A stretch of 64,000 nucleotides of DNA from JANYCG01 sp031386665 (GTDB lineage Bacteria; Pseudomonadota; Gammaproteobacteria; Burkholderiales; Burkholderiaceae_C): the NCBI GenBank assembly GCA_031386665.1, contig JANNCN010000225.1, positions 1 through 64,000 on the forward strand, written 5' to 3'. Both the position numbers and the translations under genes were made by a program. Shown here one piece after another: positions 30,059 to 38,426 of the stretch. The notes beneath the pieces were generated by a model. It was not told the DNA's origin and searched no databases. It saw nothing but the letters and a program-made list of their open reading frames with translations. Position 1 is the first letter of the stretch; each line of letters starts with the position of its first letter.

Positions 30059-30910
30059 CTAGTCGGCAGGCCCTGGCCCCAAGCGGCGCACGCTGCCTGA
30101 GCCAGCAATAGATTGCGTGACCGCCGGGTCGCCAAAATAGCCCACATCGCCCGAACCTGCAATGCTGACGCTTAACCCGGTTTTGGCCCATACCGTGGCA
30201 TCGCCCGACCCGGCAATGGAAATCTTGAGCCGCTGGGCCGCCAGCTTGCCAGTTTTCAGGTCGCCAGACCCGGCGATGTTGGCGGTCATGTCCTCGGCGC
30301 GGCCCGCTGCAGTCAGGCTGCCGCTGCCGGCAATCGACACCTTGAACTTGTCGGTTTGCAACTGGGCGAAGTGAATATCGCCAGACCCACCAATCGCGCA
30401 TTGCAGCGACGGCGTGGTCAATAAGGCGGATTTGATGACGCCCGACCCACCGACCGCCAGGCTTTCCAGCGGGGTTGCACCAGCGGGCAAGCTGATGGTG
30501 ACATTCAGCACTTGGGCGCTCAAATTGCCTGCGTTTCGGGCAAATCTGATCAGCAAATGGTCGCGTTCCACCACGGTTTCCAGCAGCGGGGCAATGTTGT
30601 CGTCCGTTTCGATCACCAAACCGCCTGGCCCGCCTTGCACCAAGGTGACCAGGGCCGGGGCTTCGAGCGAAATGCCCCGAAACGCCCCCACCGTGCGGCT
30701 GGTTTTAACGATCTTGCCCGACCCTTTGACGCCAGGCCCCGAGCCTTTGACCCATTCCCAGGTCCAGGCGTGGCTGGACGCCGCGCCCAACAGCAGGCTG
30801 GCCGCCGCCAAGCGGGCCGTCCCCGCGCCCAGCGCCCTGCGCGAGCGCCACTGGGCGGGCGAAGTCGCCAAAGCCGGGGTCTGATTGCCCAAAGTTTCAG
30901 CCACGGCCAT
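30059..30910 (-). CDS. GIN-domain (DUF2807) exported protein
   Basis: After an N-terminal segment with a likely signal peptide (ARLAAASLLLGAASSHAW) comes the DUF2807/GIN domain, a beta-helix-like stack with repeated GSG turns (GGSG, IAGSGSL, IAGSGDLKT, IAGSGDAT, IAGSGDV). Such proteins are exported and of unknown function. The first ATG overlaps the end of the upstream small gene by 14 bases, so the two are probably coupled. The signal peptide starts unusually late, near residue 25. Confidence 0.88.
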   Translation of the reverse strand: MAVAETLGNQTPALATSPAQWRSRRALGAGTARLAAASLLLGAASSHAWTWEWVKGSGPGVKGSGKIVKTSRTVGAFRGISLEAPALVTLVQGGPGGLVIETDDNIAPLLETVVERDHLLIRFARNAGNLSAQVLNVTISLPAGATPLESLAVGGSGVIKSALLTTPSLQCAIGGSGDIHFAQLQTDKFKVSIAGSGSLTAAGRAEDMTANIAGSGDLKTGKLAAQRLKISIAGSGDATVWAKTGLSVSIAGSGDVGYFGDPAVTQSIAGSGSVRRLGPGPAD

Positions 30911-31127
30911 GCACCACGGTGACGGTAGGCAGGGTGATCATCTTGGCGTTCATGATGGGTGCATCAACAGGTGATTCCATCGTGGCCTTGGCCGATACGT
31001 GGTCAAAACCTGCCAACATCGTGCCCTGCACCACGAAGGTCACCGCCAGTGCCACCACCGCGCCCAGGACCTTGTGCAGGCGGCTGGTGGTGTAAGTTGC
31101 TGAAGCGGTGTGTGCTGCGTTTGTCAT
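30897..31127 (-). CDS. small predicted membrane protein
   Basis: This 76-residue protein has one hydrophobic segment (VLGAVVALAVTFVVQGTMLA) after a polar N-terminus. I do not recognise a family. The ATG at 31127 (MTNAAHTASATY) has GGAGAAAC just upstream. It is cotranscribed with the GIN-domain gene, whose start overlaps its stop. It probably lies in the inner membrane or is an exported protein with an uncleaved anchor. Confidence 0.7.
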   Translation of the reverse strand: MTNAAHTASATYTTSRLHKVLGAVVALAVTFVVQGTMLAGFDHVSAKATMESPVDAPIMNAKMITLPTVTVVHGRG

Positions 31128-31313
31128 GTCGTTTCTCCAATAAAGTCTGTGGTTGATCCAGGTCGTTTGCGACCTGTTGAAGAGAATGTAATTGCGCAGA
31201 ATCGGCGTCGCATTGCCATTGCGACGAAATGCGCTGGCGTGCGGCAAAGTGCAGTTTGGCGCGATGAACGGGTTTGAAATTGGCTGACGGGAAGGTCACC
31301 AAATGGCGAATTT

Positions 31314-31361
31314 GCCGAATAGCCGAATAGCCAAACGGCCGAAATAGCCGAAATAGCCGAG
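31314..31361. repeat. short tandem repeat of AATAGCCG-like units
   Basis: Five or six units of 8-9 bases follow one another (GCCGAAT, AGCCGAAT, AGCCAAAC, GGCCGAAAT, AGCCGAAAT). It lies in the gene-free stretch upstream of the small membrane protein gene. No function is evident. Confidence 0.75.
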
Positions 31362-31394
31362 TGCTGCGGTTGTTGGAAAGGGCCGCGCGAGCCG

Positions 31395-31468
31395 ACGACG
31401 CCGTGGTGAACAGCTCCGCGAATGCCCCCCGCCTTCGGCTCCTCCTTGATTTCGCTGCGCTGTTCACC
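31395..31468 (-). repeat. 75-bp inverted-pair repeat, left copy
   Basis: Read on the minus strand it runs GGTGAACAGCGCAGCGAAAT, then CAAGGAGGAGCCGAAGGC, then CGCGGAGCTGTTCACC. The same element, diverged but aligned along its whole length, lies at 31558-31632 on the plus strand. Its own ends (GGTGAACAG and CTGTTCACC) are inverted repeats. Confidence 0.75.
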
Positions 31469-31557
31469 CCAGCATCATCGGCGGTCAGCGTCCGGGGTTG
31501 GCAGTCAGGAATTCAAAGCCGTCAAGCGACCAACGAGCGCCAACAGGATCAGGTCGG

Positions 31558-31632
31558 CGGTGTGCTCCGCGCAGCGGCATCAAGGAGGAGGCCGCAGGCC
31601 CGGGGACAGCCGCGGAGCTGAGTACACCGTCG
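31558..31632 (+). repeat. 75-bp inverted-pair repeat, right copy
   Basis: It reads GGTGTGCTCCGCGCAGCGGC, then ATCAAGGAGGAGGCCGCAGG, then CGCGGAGCTGAGTACACC. It matches the left copy in opposite orientation, with about 90 bp between. Its flanks extend the inverted repeat further (GGATCAGG near 31545 and CCTGATCC near 31635), so this copy alone can form a long stem. Confidence 0.75.
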
Positions 31633-31672
31633 GCCTGATCCCGCCCACAGACGTCATTTGGTTGTAATTAAA

Positions 31673-31790
31673 ATTGCTATTATTAATATAGCAAACTATC
31701 CATATTATTCGAGAGCTAGAGCCCAATTTTATTCGAAAATTGTCACTTTTCTCATCAAAATTCAAAAAAAGAACCTGCAGGTTCTTTTTT
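31673..31790 (-). repeat. modular AT-rich repeat, copy III
   Basis: On the minus strand, the head is a perfect 26-bp palindrome with half-site AAAAAAGAACCTG (31765-31790). The body follows: CGAATAAAATTGGGCTCTAG, CTCTCGAATAATATGGATAG, then TTTGCTATATTAATAATAGC and AAT at 31673. With A and T runs on either side of the stem, the head could end transcription in both directions. Copy V has the same head. Confidence 0.9.
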
Positions 31791-31964
31791 AATAAAATGG
31801 TCAAAAATCGATCCCAAAACCGCCAAAAACGTCCCAAAACCCCAATCCACCGCATCAACCCATTCCTTCAACCCCCATTCATCCCCCAAACAGGCGATGC
31901 GCCAAACCCCAAGCTTGCCTATGATGAATCCACTTCAAACACTTCATCAGCAGGGGGACTCACC

Positions 31965-32894
31965 ATGGCTCGCAGTTACTTTGCGCAGGGCAGCAAGGGC
32001 ATGATTGCAAAGCGGATTCAAGGCGATTTGTTTCGCCAAGGCATGACGACCGTGCCAAAAGCCAAATTCATCGATGGCGACTTTGGCGGCAACACGGCCG
32101 CTGCGGTGAAGGCGCTGCAGCGCGTGGCGCTGCTGCCTGAAACAGGCGAGGTCGATGCCCCCACTTGGGCGCGCCTTACGCCCGATGCCATGCCCAGTTT
32201 GTTTGAGCGCTGCTTGCAGTGGACTGCTTGGCTCGAAGGCCACGGTTTCACGCTGGCGCAGGGCAATTTTGACGGGGCGGGCATCACCTGGGGGCTGATT
32301 GGCTACACCTTGAGCGCGGGCGAAGTGCAAAAGCAGTTGGCCCTGGCAGAGGCCGATGAGCCCGGCGTGCTCCTGCGCTCATTCGGCATTTTGCTGCCCC
32401 AGTTGCAAGCCATGCTGGCCATGCCGCGCGCCAAGCAACTGCAATGGGCCGATGCGCTGACCCTGCCACCCAAAAAGGCGGGCAAATTGCCCCTCGCTTG
32501 GACGGCCGCCTTCGCCCGGCTGGGAGACGAGCCGCAAGTCAAATTCAGGCAGATTGAGCAGGCCTACAACAAATATTTCGTCCCGGCGGCCGGGTCTGCC
32601 AAAACACTGGGGCTGACCAGCGAACTCGGCGTGGCTTTGGCGTTTGACGTACATGTGCAAAACGGCAGCTTCAAGCCGTCGGTCATGGCCCGCGCTTCGC
32701 AGTGGCCTGCGGGTTACCCAGAGCCCAGCCGACGCCGGGATTTGGCAAATTGGGTGGCCGATGCGTCAACCAACGTGGCGTTCATCGAAGACGTGCGTGC
32801 TCGCAAACTGTGCATCGCCCGAGGCGGTGGCCCCGTTCGCGGAACGACGGTGACGCTGGCGAGTTGGGGACTGGCCGAGGAATTGGCGGCTTGA
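31965..32894 (+). CDS. peptidoglycan-binding protein with lysozyme/chitosanase-like C-terminal region
   Basis: Residues about 5-80 form a peptidoglycan-binding type 1 domain (IAKRIQGDLFRQG, DGDFGGNTAAAVKALQ, GEVDAPTWARL). The remaining about 220 residues include LEGHGFTLAQGNFDGAGITW, then GLIGYTL. This places Glu and Asp candidates as in lysozyme-like or GH46-type hydrolases. No signal peptide is visible, so export would need another route. The ATG at 31965 has AGGGGGA upstream. The gene stands alone between two copies of the AT-rich repeat. Confidence 0.7.
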   Translation: MARSYFAQGSKGMIAKRIQGDLFRQGMTTVPKAKFIDGDFGGNTAAAVKALQRVALLPETGEVDAPTWARLTPDAMPSLFERCLQWTAWLEGHGFTLAQGNFDGAGITWGLIGYTLSAGEVQKQLALAEADEPGVLLRSFGILLPQLQAMLAMPRAKQLQWADALTLPPKKAGKLPLAWTAAFARLGDEPQVKFRQIEQAYNKYFVPAAGSAKTLGLTSELGVALAFDVHVQNGSFKPSVMARASQWPAGYPEPSRRRDLANWVADASTNVAFIEDVRARKLCIARGGGPVRGTTVTLASWGLAEELAA

Positions 32895-32959
32895 CGGATG
32901 GGCGCTTGAGCCACGGTTTGAAGAGCGGTTGGTTCAACCAGACTGCATCAAAACCTTCA

Positions 32960-33077
32960 AAAATTACCACAATTGTGGTAATTTTAGCTAAAAATCGGTG
33001 AATTTCCGAAAAGTTGAATAAAATAGATCTCTAGCTCCCGAATAATATGCATAGTTTGCTATGTATATAATAGCAAT
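32960..33077 (+). repeat. modular AT-rich repeat, copy IV
   Basis: The head is a perfect 26-bp palindrome with half-site AAAATTACCACAA (32960-32985). The body follows: GAATAAAATAGATCTCTAGC, TCCCGAATAATATGCATAG, TTTGCTATGTATATAATAGC and AAT at 33077. The last base touches the stop codon of the LOG gene, which reads toward it. Confidence 0.9.
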
Positions 33078-33964
33078 TAAAGACTGTAAAACGCCCGAAT
33101 CGACTCCCATGCCTCGTGCGGGTCGTCCGTGTAGATGAACAGCTTCAGGTCTTCGGGCGAAATGGCGCCTTCTTCAACCAGCACTTCAAAGTCGAGCAGG
33201 CGCTTCCAGTAATCGGTGCCAAACAGCACGATGGGCACCGGCTTGGCTTTGCGCGTTTGCACCAGGGTGATCACTTCAAACAGCTCGTCCAACGTGCCAA
33301 ACCCACCGGGGAAAGCCACCAGCGCCTTGGCCCGCATCATGAAATGCATTTTGCGCAAGGCAAAGTAATGGAACTTGAAGCTCAAAGACGGCGTGACGTA
33401 AGGGTTGGCGCTTTGTTCATGCGGCAGGGCGATGTTCAGACCAACCGTGGGCACGCCCATTTCGTGAGCCCCCCGGTTGGCCGCTTCCATGATGCCGGGG
33501 CCGCCGCCCGTGCATACAAACAAACGGTCTTTGGCGGGCTTGCGTGCGCTGTGGCCCGCCACCAGCCGTGCAAACAGGCGGGCGTTGTTGTAATGCGCGG
33601 CATTGCGCAGCCCGCGCTCTGCCAACGCAATCGCCACTGAATCGCCACTGGCCAACGCCGTGGCATGGCGCGTTGCGGCGTCTTCAGGCGACGGGAAACG
33701 CGCACTGCCAAACACCACCACCGTGCTTTCAATGCCCTGGGCCGTTTGTTCCAGGTCGGGTTTCAGCATTTCCAGTTGAATGCGAATGCCCCGGGTCTCG
33801 CGCCGCAGCAAAAACTCAGGGTCTGAAAACGCCAAGCGGTAGGCATTGGGCTCCAGCAAATTGCCTTGCTCGGCATGGGTTTGCAAATCGGCCCAGGCGT
33901 CTGCCAGGCGGCGCACATTGACGTTTTCGGGAGTTTGGTCAGTCAGGTTTTGGGTGTTTTCCAT
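33077..33964 (-). CDS. LOG family (TIGR00730) phosphoribohydrolase-like protein
   Basis: This Rossmann-fold protein carries the two family motifs GGGPGIMEAANRGAHEMG and PGGFGTLDELFEV. LOG enzymes release free cytokinin bases or, in bacteria, cleave nucleoside 5'-monophosphates. Some were long misnamed lysine decarboxylases. Length is about 295 residues, longer than the smallest members because of an N-terminal extension of about 85 residues. The substrate in this organism is unknown. Confidence 0.92.
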   Translation of the reverse strand: MENTQNLTDQTPENVNVRRLADAWADLQTHAEQGNLLEPNAYRLAFSDPEFLLRRETRGIRIQLEMLKPDLEQTAQGIESTVVVFGSARFPSPEDAATRHATALASGDSVAIALAERGLRNAAHYNNARLFARLVAGHSARKPAKDRLFVCTGGGPGIMEAANRGAHEMGVPTVGLNIALPHEQSANPYVTPSLSFKFHYFALRKMHFMMRAKALVAFPGGFGTLDELFEVITLVQTRKAKPVPIVLFGTDYWKRLLDFEVLVEEGAISPEDLKLFIYTDDPHEAWESIRAFYSL

Positions 33965-34112
33965 GGGTCTATTCTGACAACAAATTTTTTTGGGGTCAGT
34001 TTTTCACGCTGTCCTACCTGCAATGTAAGAAATTCGACGATTGACCTACAAATTGTGGTGACGTCAATGTGTCACAACAATTTTTTCAACCTCAATATTT
34101 AGAAGGCGCTAA

Positions 34113-35114
34113 ATGAAAAATTCCTTGCTTGTCTTGCTTGCTGCTGGTCTTGGCAGTTTCATTCTCCCCGCCAGCGTGTCGGCTCAGGCGTCCCCCGCCG
34201 AAGCGCAGGTTAACGCGCTGGAAGGTCTGTTTGGCAAAAATGCGGGGGCCCGTCGCTCGGGGGCCAAAGGCGTTTGCGCCAGCGGCTACTTTGTGGGCAA
34301 TGAAGCGGGGCGTGCCTTGTCCAGCAGCACGGCTTTCAGCGGCAACCGCGTGCCCGTTATCGCGCGGTTTTCAGTGGGCGGCGGCAGCCCCAAGGCCAGT
34401 GACAGGGGCCGAAGCGTGCGCGGGCTGGCACTGCAATTTGACCTGCCAGGCGGCGAGACTTGGCAAATGGCCAATGTGTCGGCCCCCGTCTTTTTTGTAG
34501 CCAGGCCTGAGCAATTTGCGCCTTTCTTGCAGGCACGCACGGCAGACCCAGCGACTGGCAAACCAGACCCTGAGAAGCTCAAGGCCTTCAATGAAGCAAA
34601 CCCTGAAACCACCTTGCAAGGCGCTTACCTGGCCAAGGCACCCGTGCCCGCAAGCTATGCCGCAGTGAACTACTGGGGAACCAATGCGTTTGAGTTCACC
34701 AATACCAAAAACGAAAGCCAGTTTGTGCGCTGGCAGTTTTTGCCAGAAGCGGGCACAGTGGGCTTGTCCGACGACGAAATCAAAACCATGCCCGATGACT
34801 TTTTGGTGGCTGAATTGCGCAAGCGTGTGGCTGCCAGCCCCGCCGCGTTCAACTTCAGCGTGCAGTTGGCTGACCCAAGCGACCAGTTAACCGATCCCAC
34901 CAAAGTGTGGCCAGACAGCAGGAAAGTCGTGTCGGTGGGCAGACTGGTGATTGACGGCGTGGCACCGGGCGTGGGTGGATCGTGCGAACTGGTCACCTTC
35001 AATCCCTTGGTGTTGCCAAAAGGCATTAAACCTTCGCAAGACCCGGTGTTGTTGGCCAGGCCAGCGCCTTATGGGATATCACTCGGTCGCCGGGTAGTGG
35101 ATGCGCCGAAGTAA
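34113..35114 (+). CDS. exported catalase-family peroxidase (SrpA-like) lacking the distal histidine
   Basis: A signal peptide (residues 1-25, ending VSAQA) precedes a small catalase-fold domain of about 310 residues. Family features include FSVGGGSPKASDRGRSVRGL, ALQFDLPGG and the C-terminal RPAPYGISLGRR, whose Tyr is the expected haem ligand. The distal histidine, normally in HAKG, appears to be Gly50 in RRSGAKGVCASG. If that alignment holds, peroxide chemistry would be altered. The protein should be periplasmic. It stands alone, convergent with the VOC gene. Confidence 0.87.
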   Translation: MKNSLLVLLAAGLGSFILPASVSAQASPAEAQVNALEGLFGKNAGARRSGAKGVCASGYFVGNEAGRALSSSTAFSGNRVPVIARFSVGGGSPKASDRGRSVRGLALQFDLPGGETWQMANVSAPVFFVARPEQFAPFLQARTADPATGKPDPEKLKAFNEANPETTLQGAYLAKAPVPASYAAVNYWGTNAFEFTNTKNESQFVRWQFLPEAGTVGLSDDEIKTMPDDFLVAELRKRVAASPAAFNFSVQLADPSDQLTDPTKVWPDSRKVVSVGRLVIDGVAPGVGGSCELVTFNPLVLPKGIKPSQDPVLLARPAPYGISLGRRVVDAPK

Positions 35115-35169
35115 GAGGCGTTGCCTATATTGGTAACGGCCGACAAGACACTTCAATCAGGCGGCGAAG

Positions 35170-35649
35170 TCAACCGCGCCGGGCGGCTTCGATCACGGCG
35201 ATGTCAATTTTCTTCATCGTCATCATCGCATCAAAGCTGCGCTTGGCTGCCGCCGGATCAGAATCGGCGATGGCGGCAGACAAAGCGCGGGGCGTGATCT
35301 GCCATGACAGCCCCCATTTGTCGATGCACCAGCCGCATTCGCTCTCTTGGCCGCCGTTGCCCACAATCGCGTTCCACAAGCGATCGGTCTCGGCCTGGTT
35401 GTCGGTCGCAATCTGAAACGAGAAGGCCATGCTGTGCTTGACCCCTGCGCCACCGTTCAGGCCCAGACAAGCGATGCCCGCCACCGTGAATTCAACCGTC
35501 AAGACATCGCCCTGTTTGCCCGCAGGGTAGTCGCCCGGCGCGCGTAGAACTGCCCCCACCGCGCTGTCCGGAAATGTCTCGGCGTAAAACTTCGCGGCGT
35601 CCAATGCGGTGCCGTCGTACCAAATACATATCGTGTTTTTGTGAGTCAT
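35170..35649 (-). CDS. VOC family protein (PhnB/3-demethylubiquinone-methyltransferase-like fold)
   Basis: The 159 residues form a glyoxalase/VOC-fold protein of the PhnB type: NTICIWYDGTALDAAKFYAE at the start, then NGGQESECGWCIDKWGLSWQ. Despite the inherited name, members are not proven methyltransferases. The ATG at 35649 (MTHKNTICIWY) is used because the fold begins there and AGGAGACC lies upstream. Function unknown. Confidence 0.88.
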   Translation of the reverse strand: MTHKNTICIWYDGTALDAAKFYAETFPDSAVGAVLRAPGDYPAGKQGDVLTVEFTVAGIACLGLNGGAGVKHSMAFSFQIATDNQAETDRLWNAIVGNGGQESECGWCIDKWGLSWQITPRALSAAIADSDPAAAKRSFDAMMTMKKIDIAVIEAARRG

Positions 35650-35756
35650 TTTGTTGGTCTCCTGCCAAGTTGGTCGGTGGTTTTGTGCGAAATAGTGCAA
35701 GCCATGCCCATCTTACTGTTCGCCTGGCTTGGCCGTTTGAGTCTGCCCCATGTGTG

Positions 35757-36176
35757 TCATCTGCCAGGGTCTTGAAGAGATGGTGCTGGGTCTTGGCCGC
35801 CATCGGGGTGGTCAATGTGCGGGCGCGCGGTGTCAGCCCCGGCTTTGTCAGCGTCTCCCGAAAGTGAGGGATTTTCCAAGGTTCCAGCAGCTTCACCCCC
35901 TAATGCACCGGCAGCCGCACCCACTGCAGCGCCAACCACGACCCCCATCGGGCCAGCCACCATCACGCCGATGGCTGCGCCCGCGGCTGCACCCGCCACC
36001 AAACCGCCCCCAACCAATACCGAATTCGCCTCGCGGTCCGCTTCCTTGGGTTTCAATGGTGTTTGCGCCGAAAGATCCGGGTCCTGCGACGGAATGCCGT
36101 GGCCCGGGCGGGCTTGCTCGGCAATGTCCTGGTCGATGGGTTTCGCACCCAATGCTTGGGTAGGGGCTGAATTCAT
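35757..36176 (-). CDS. glycine-zipper hypothetical protein
   Basis: The 139 residues have a hydrophobic Gly/Ala-rich centre (residues about 53-95, such as VAGAAAGAAIGVMVAGPMGV) flanked by polar, proline-rich ends. This is a glycine-zipper pattern found in membrane-inserting or stress-induced proteins. I recognise no named family. GGAGAAGCC precedes the ATG. About 450 bases without a gene follow upstream, holding only the MarR operator. Confidence 0.65.
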   Translation of the reverse strand: MNSAPTQALGAKPIDQDIAEQARPGHGIPSQDPDLSAQTPLKPKEADREANSVLVGGGLVAGAAAGAAIGVMVAGPMGVVVGAAVGAAAGALGGEAAGTLENPSLSGDADKAGADTARPHIDHPDGGQDPAPSLQDPGR

Positions 36177-36548
36177 AGGCTTCTCCTGGATTGGTCGGTG
36201 GTAAGCCCGCTCGCTGCTCTGGCCACGAACGGTTGAGTCACGCTAATCTGCAAGGGCGTGGCGGTCTGTGCGATGGCGCACGGGCAGCCCGGTATGAGGT
36301 GATGCCAGTTTGAAACTGGTAGGTGGAACCGGTCGGCCACCCCGCTGTGGGTCGGCGTTTAGCTCCAACTATTCGGACAATCGGACGAGACTTCAGGACG
36401 CCGCTTGCCCCTTTCGCAAAGGCGCAGGGCTTGGGCTTCAAATAGGGGCAAACAGCGTCGTTTGGGTGTGAGCCGATTTACTGGCCATTGCGCATTCACC
36501 CGATTGGGGAAACTACGGATGCCGAATTCATCAATAAGGTTGAATATT

Positions 36549-36574
36549 CAATTAGTTGATTTGCCAACTAATTG
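36549..36574. promoter_or_regulatory. candidate MarR operator
   Basis: A perfect inverted repeat: CAATTAGTTG, six bases (ATTTGC), CAACTAATTG. It lies 51 bases before the marR-like start codon. The size and AT-rich symmetric form fit a MarR-family dimer site, and the position suggests autoregulation and control of the Rieske gene downstream. Confidence 0.7.
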
Positions 36575-36624
36575 TGAATCCGTCACTGTTGCCGATTTTT
36601 AGATCGCTCTTGTCCCGTCACACC

Positions 36625-37227
36625 ATGGCTCTGTCGCACAACGTCAAACCAATCAAACCTGTCAAACCGGTTCAAGCCAAGTTCGGGCGGCTCGCCAATG
36701 TGGTCACTGAATTCGCGCCCGAGTCGGCTGTCATTGACCTGGATCGCTACGTTCCCGCCTATATTTGCTGGATCGCCAACAAGCTCACACGCGGCGCTTC
36801 GCAAAATTACCTTAATCTGTTTGGTGTGGGGGCCGAGGTTTGGCGCTGCATGGTGTTGCTGGCCATTCATGACACGATCAGCGCCCAGCAGGTAAGCCAG
36901 ATCATTGGCATGGACAAAGCGTCTGTCAGCCGCTGCTTCAAGCAAATGGCGGCCAAAAAGCTGATTGCGTTGGAGTTGGACGCCGCCGATGGGCGCTTGC
37001 GCATGGCCAGCCTGACGCTGCACGGCCGCGATGTTCATGATCAAATTTTGGGCATTGCACTGGCGCGAGAGCAGGCGCTGCTGGGAGTGCTGAACACTGA
37101 CGAGCAAGAAACACTGATTCGCCTGCTCAAGCGTCTGCATGAAAACTTGCCTGCGGTCGAGTTGGCAACCCAAACTTACATTGCGGATTCGCTGGGGCAG
37201 CCCGCCAAAAAACCTAAACCACGTTAG
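36625..37227 (+). CDS. MarR family transcriptional regulator
   Basis: The protein of about 200 residues carries a winged helix-turn-helix (GAEVWRCMVLLAIHDTISAQ, VSQIIGMDKASVSRCFKQM, then a wing with LDAADGRLRMASLT). It probably senses an aromatic ligand and represses the downstream oxygenase gene, as MarR proteins often do. The start at 36625 (MALSHNVKPIK) is chosen because the conserved part begins afterwards; a longer frame upstream would cover the operator. The Rieske gene follows after 12 bases. Confidence 0.88.
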   Translation: MALSHNVKPIKPVKPVQAKFGRLANVVTEFAPESAVIDLDRYVPAYICWIANKLTRGASQNYLNLFGVGAEVWRCMVLLAIHDTISAQQVSQIIGMDKASVSRCFKQMAAKKLIALELDAADGRLRMASLTLHGRDVHDQILGIALAREQALLGVLNTDEQETLIRLLKRLHENLPAVELATQTYIADSLGQPAKKPKPR

Positions 37228-37239
37228 AGAGGCCAACTC

Positions 37240-38328
37240 ATGTTCGTCAGAAATTGCTGGTACGTCATCGCCTGGGATCACGAAATTCCGGCAGAACAGG
37301 CTCACGGAAAAATCTTCACGCGAACCGTGTTGGGCGAGCCTATTGTGGTTTACCGCACGGGCGCAGGCGCTGCCCGTGGACAAGCCAGCAAGCTGGTCGC
37401 GCTGGCAGACAGGTGCTGTCACCGTGGCGCGCCTTTGTCCAAAGGGCGGTTGGAAGGCGACAACCTGCGTTGCGGTTACCACGGCCTGGTGTTCGACCCG
37501 TCGGGCCAGTGCATTGAAGTGCCGGGCATGGACAAAGCGCCGCCCAAAGCCTGCGTTAAACAATACCCTGTCGTCGAAAAAAACAGATGGGTTTTTGTCT
37601 GGATGGGGGACGCCGACAAGGCTGATGTGGCCATGTTGCCAGACAACTATTCGAGTGGCAGCCCCGACTGGTGCAACCTGCCGGGTTACCTGCATTACGA
37701 CACCAACTACCTGTTGATTTGCGACAACCTGCTGGATTTTTCGCACCTCAGCTATGTGCATGAAAAAACGCTGGGCGGGTCCACAGCCATTGCCCAGTCG
37801 CGGGCGGACGTGAGCGACGTGACCGCACCCGGCCAACGCGGGCTGCGCGTGCAGCGGGCCGTGGCAGATGTGCCTCCACCCCCGTCGTACCAGCGCATCC
37901 AAGAATTCAAGGGTTTGATTGACCGCTGGTGGGACTACGATTTTTTGCTGCCTGGCACCCTGTTGATGAAGTCTGGCGGGCACCCTGGCAAGAGCAATTT
38001 GGTAGACACTGGCAAAGTCGAACTGCACAGTTGCCAAACCTTGACGCCCGAGACTGAAAACAGCACACACTACTTTTTTCAGCAAGGGCACCGTACGGGC
38101 GAAGGCGACAGCGAATTGGCAGGTTCCATGTTCCAGATGTTGCTGCGTGCGTTTGATGAAGACAAAGACATGATCGGCGCGCAAAGTGCGGCCTTGGCCA
38201 AAGTGCCAGATTTCAAAATGTTCCCGCTGCACCTGGATGCTGCGCTGATGCGGTATCGGCGTTTGGTCGACAGCGAAATCGCCAAGGAACGGCTCGCAGC
38301 CTCGCAGGTCAAGGCGTCCACCCCGTGA
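37240..38328 (+). CDS. Rieske aromatic-ring oxygenase alpha subunit (VanA-like)
   Basis: The N-terminal Rieske domain has ligands Cys59-x-His61 and Cys78-x2-His81. The catalytic mononuclear iron site is visible in CDNLLDFSHLSYVH, with Asp166, His169 and His174. About 362 residues fits vanillate O-demethylase or related demethylases and hydroxylases. No reductase gene is beside it, so electrons must come from elsewhere. It forms a unit with the MarR gene upstream and a Bug binding protein downstream, which suggests an aromatic acid as substrate. The exact substrate is unknown. Confidence 0.9.
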   Translation: MFVRNCWYVIAWDHEIPAEQAHGKIFTRTVLGEPIVVYRTGAGAARGQASKLVALADRCCHRGAPLSKGRLEGDNLRCGYHGLVFDPSGQCIEVPGMDKAPPKACVKQYPVVEKNRWVFVWMGDADKADVAMLPDNYSSGSPDWCNLPGYLHYDTNYLLICDNLLDFSHLSYVHEKTLGGSTAIAQSRADVSDVTAPGQRGLRVQRAVADVPPPPSYQRIQEFKGLIDRWWDYDFLLPGTLLMKSGGHPGKSNLVDTGKVELHSCQTLTPETENSTHYFFQQGHRTGEGDSELAGSMFQMLLRAFDEDKDMIGAQSAALAKVPDFKMFPLHLDAALMRYRRLVDSEIAKERLAASQVKASTP

Positions 38329-38426
38329 CCTTGGCAAGCCAACCTGCTGCCGCGGCTGAATGAAACCCAAGCGACCATCCAAGCTACCCCTCAACCTACC
38401 TTCTAAGCCAATTTCAGGAGATTTCT

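Noticed and set aside
36583..38394. 603-codon minus-strand frame opposite the MarR and Rieske genes
   Set aside because: It is the antisense shadow of two well-supported genes in high-GC DNA.
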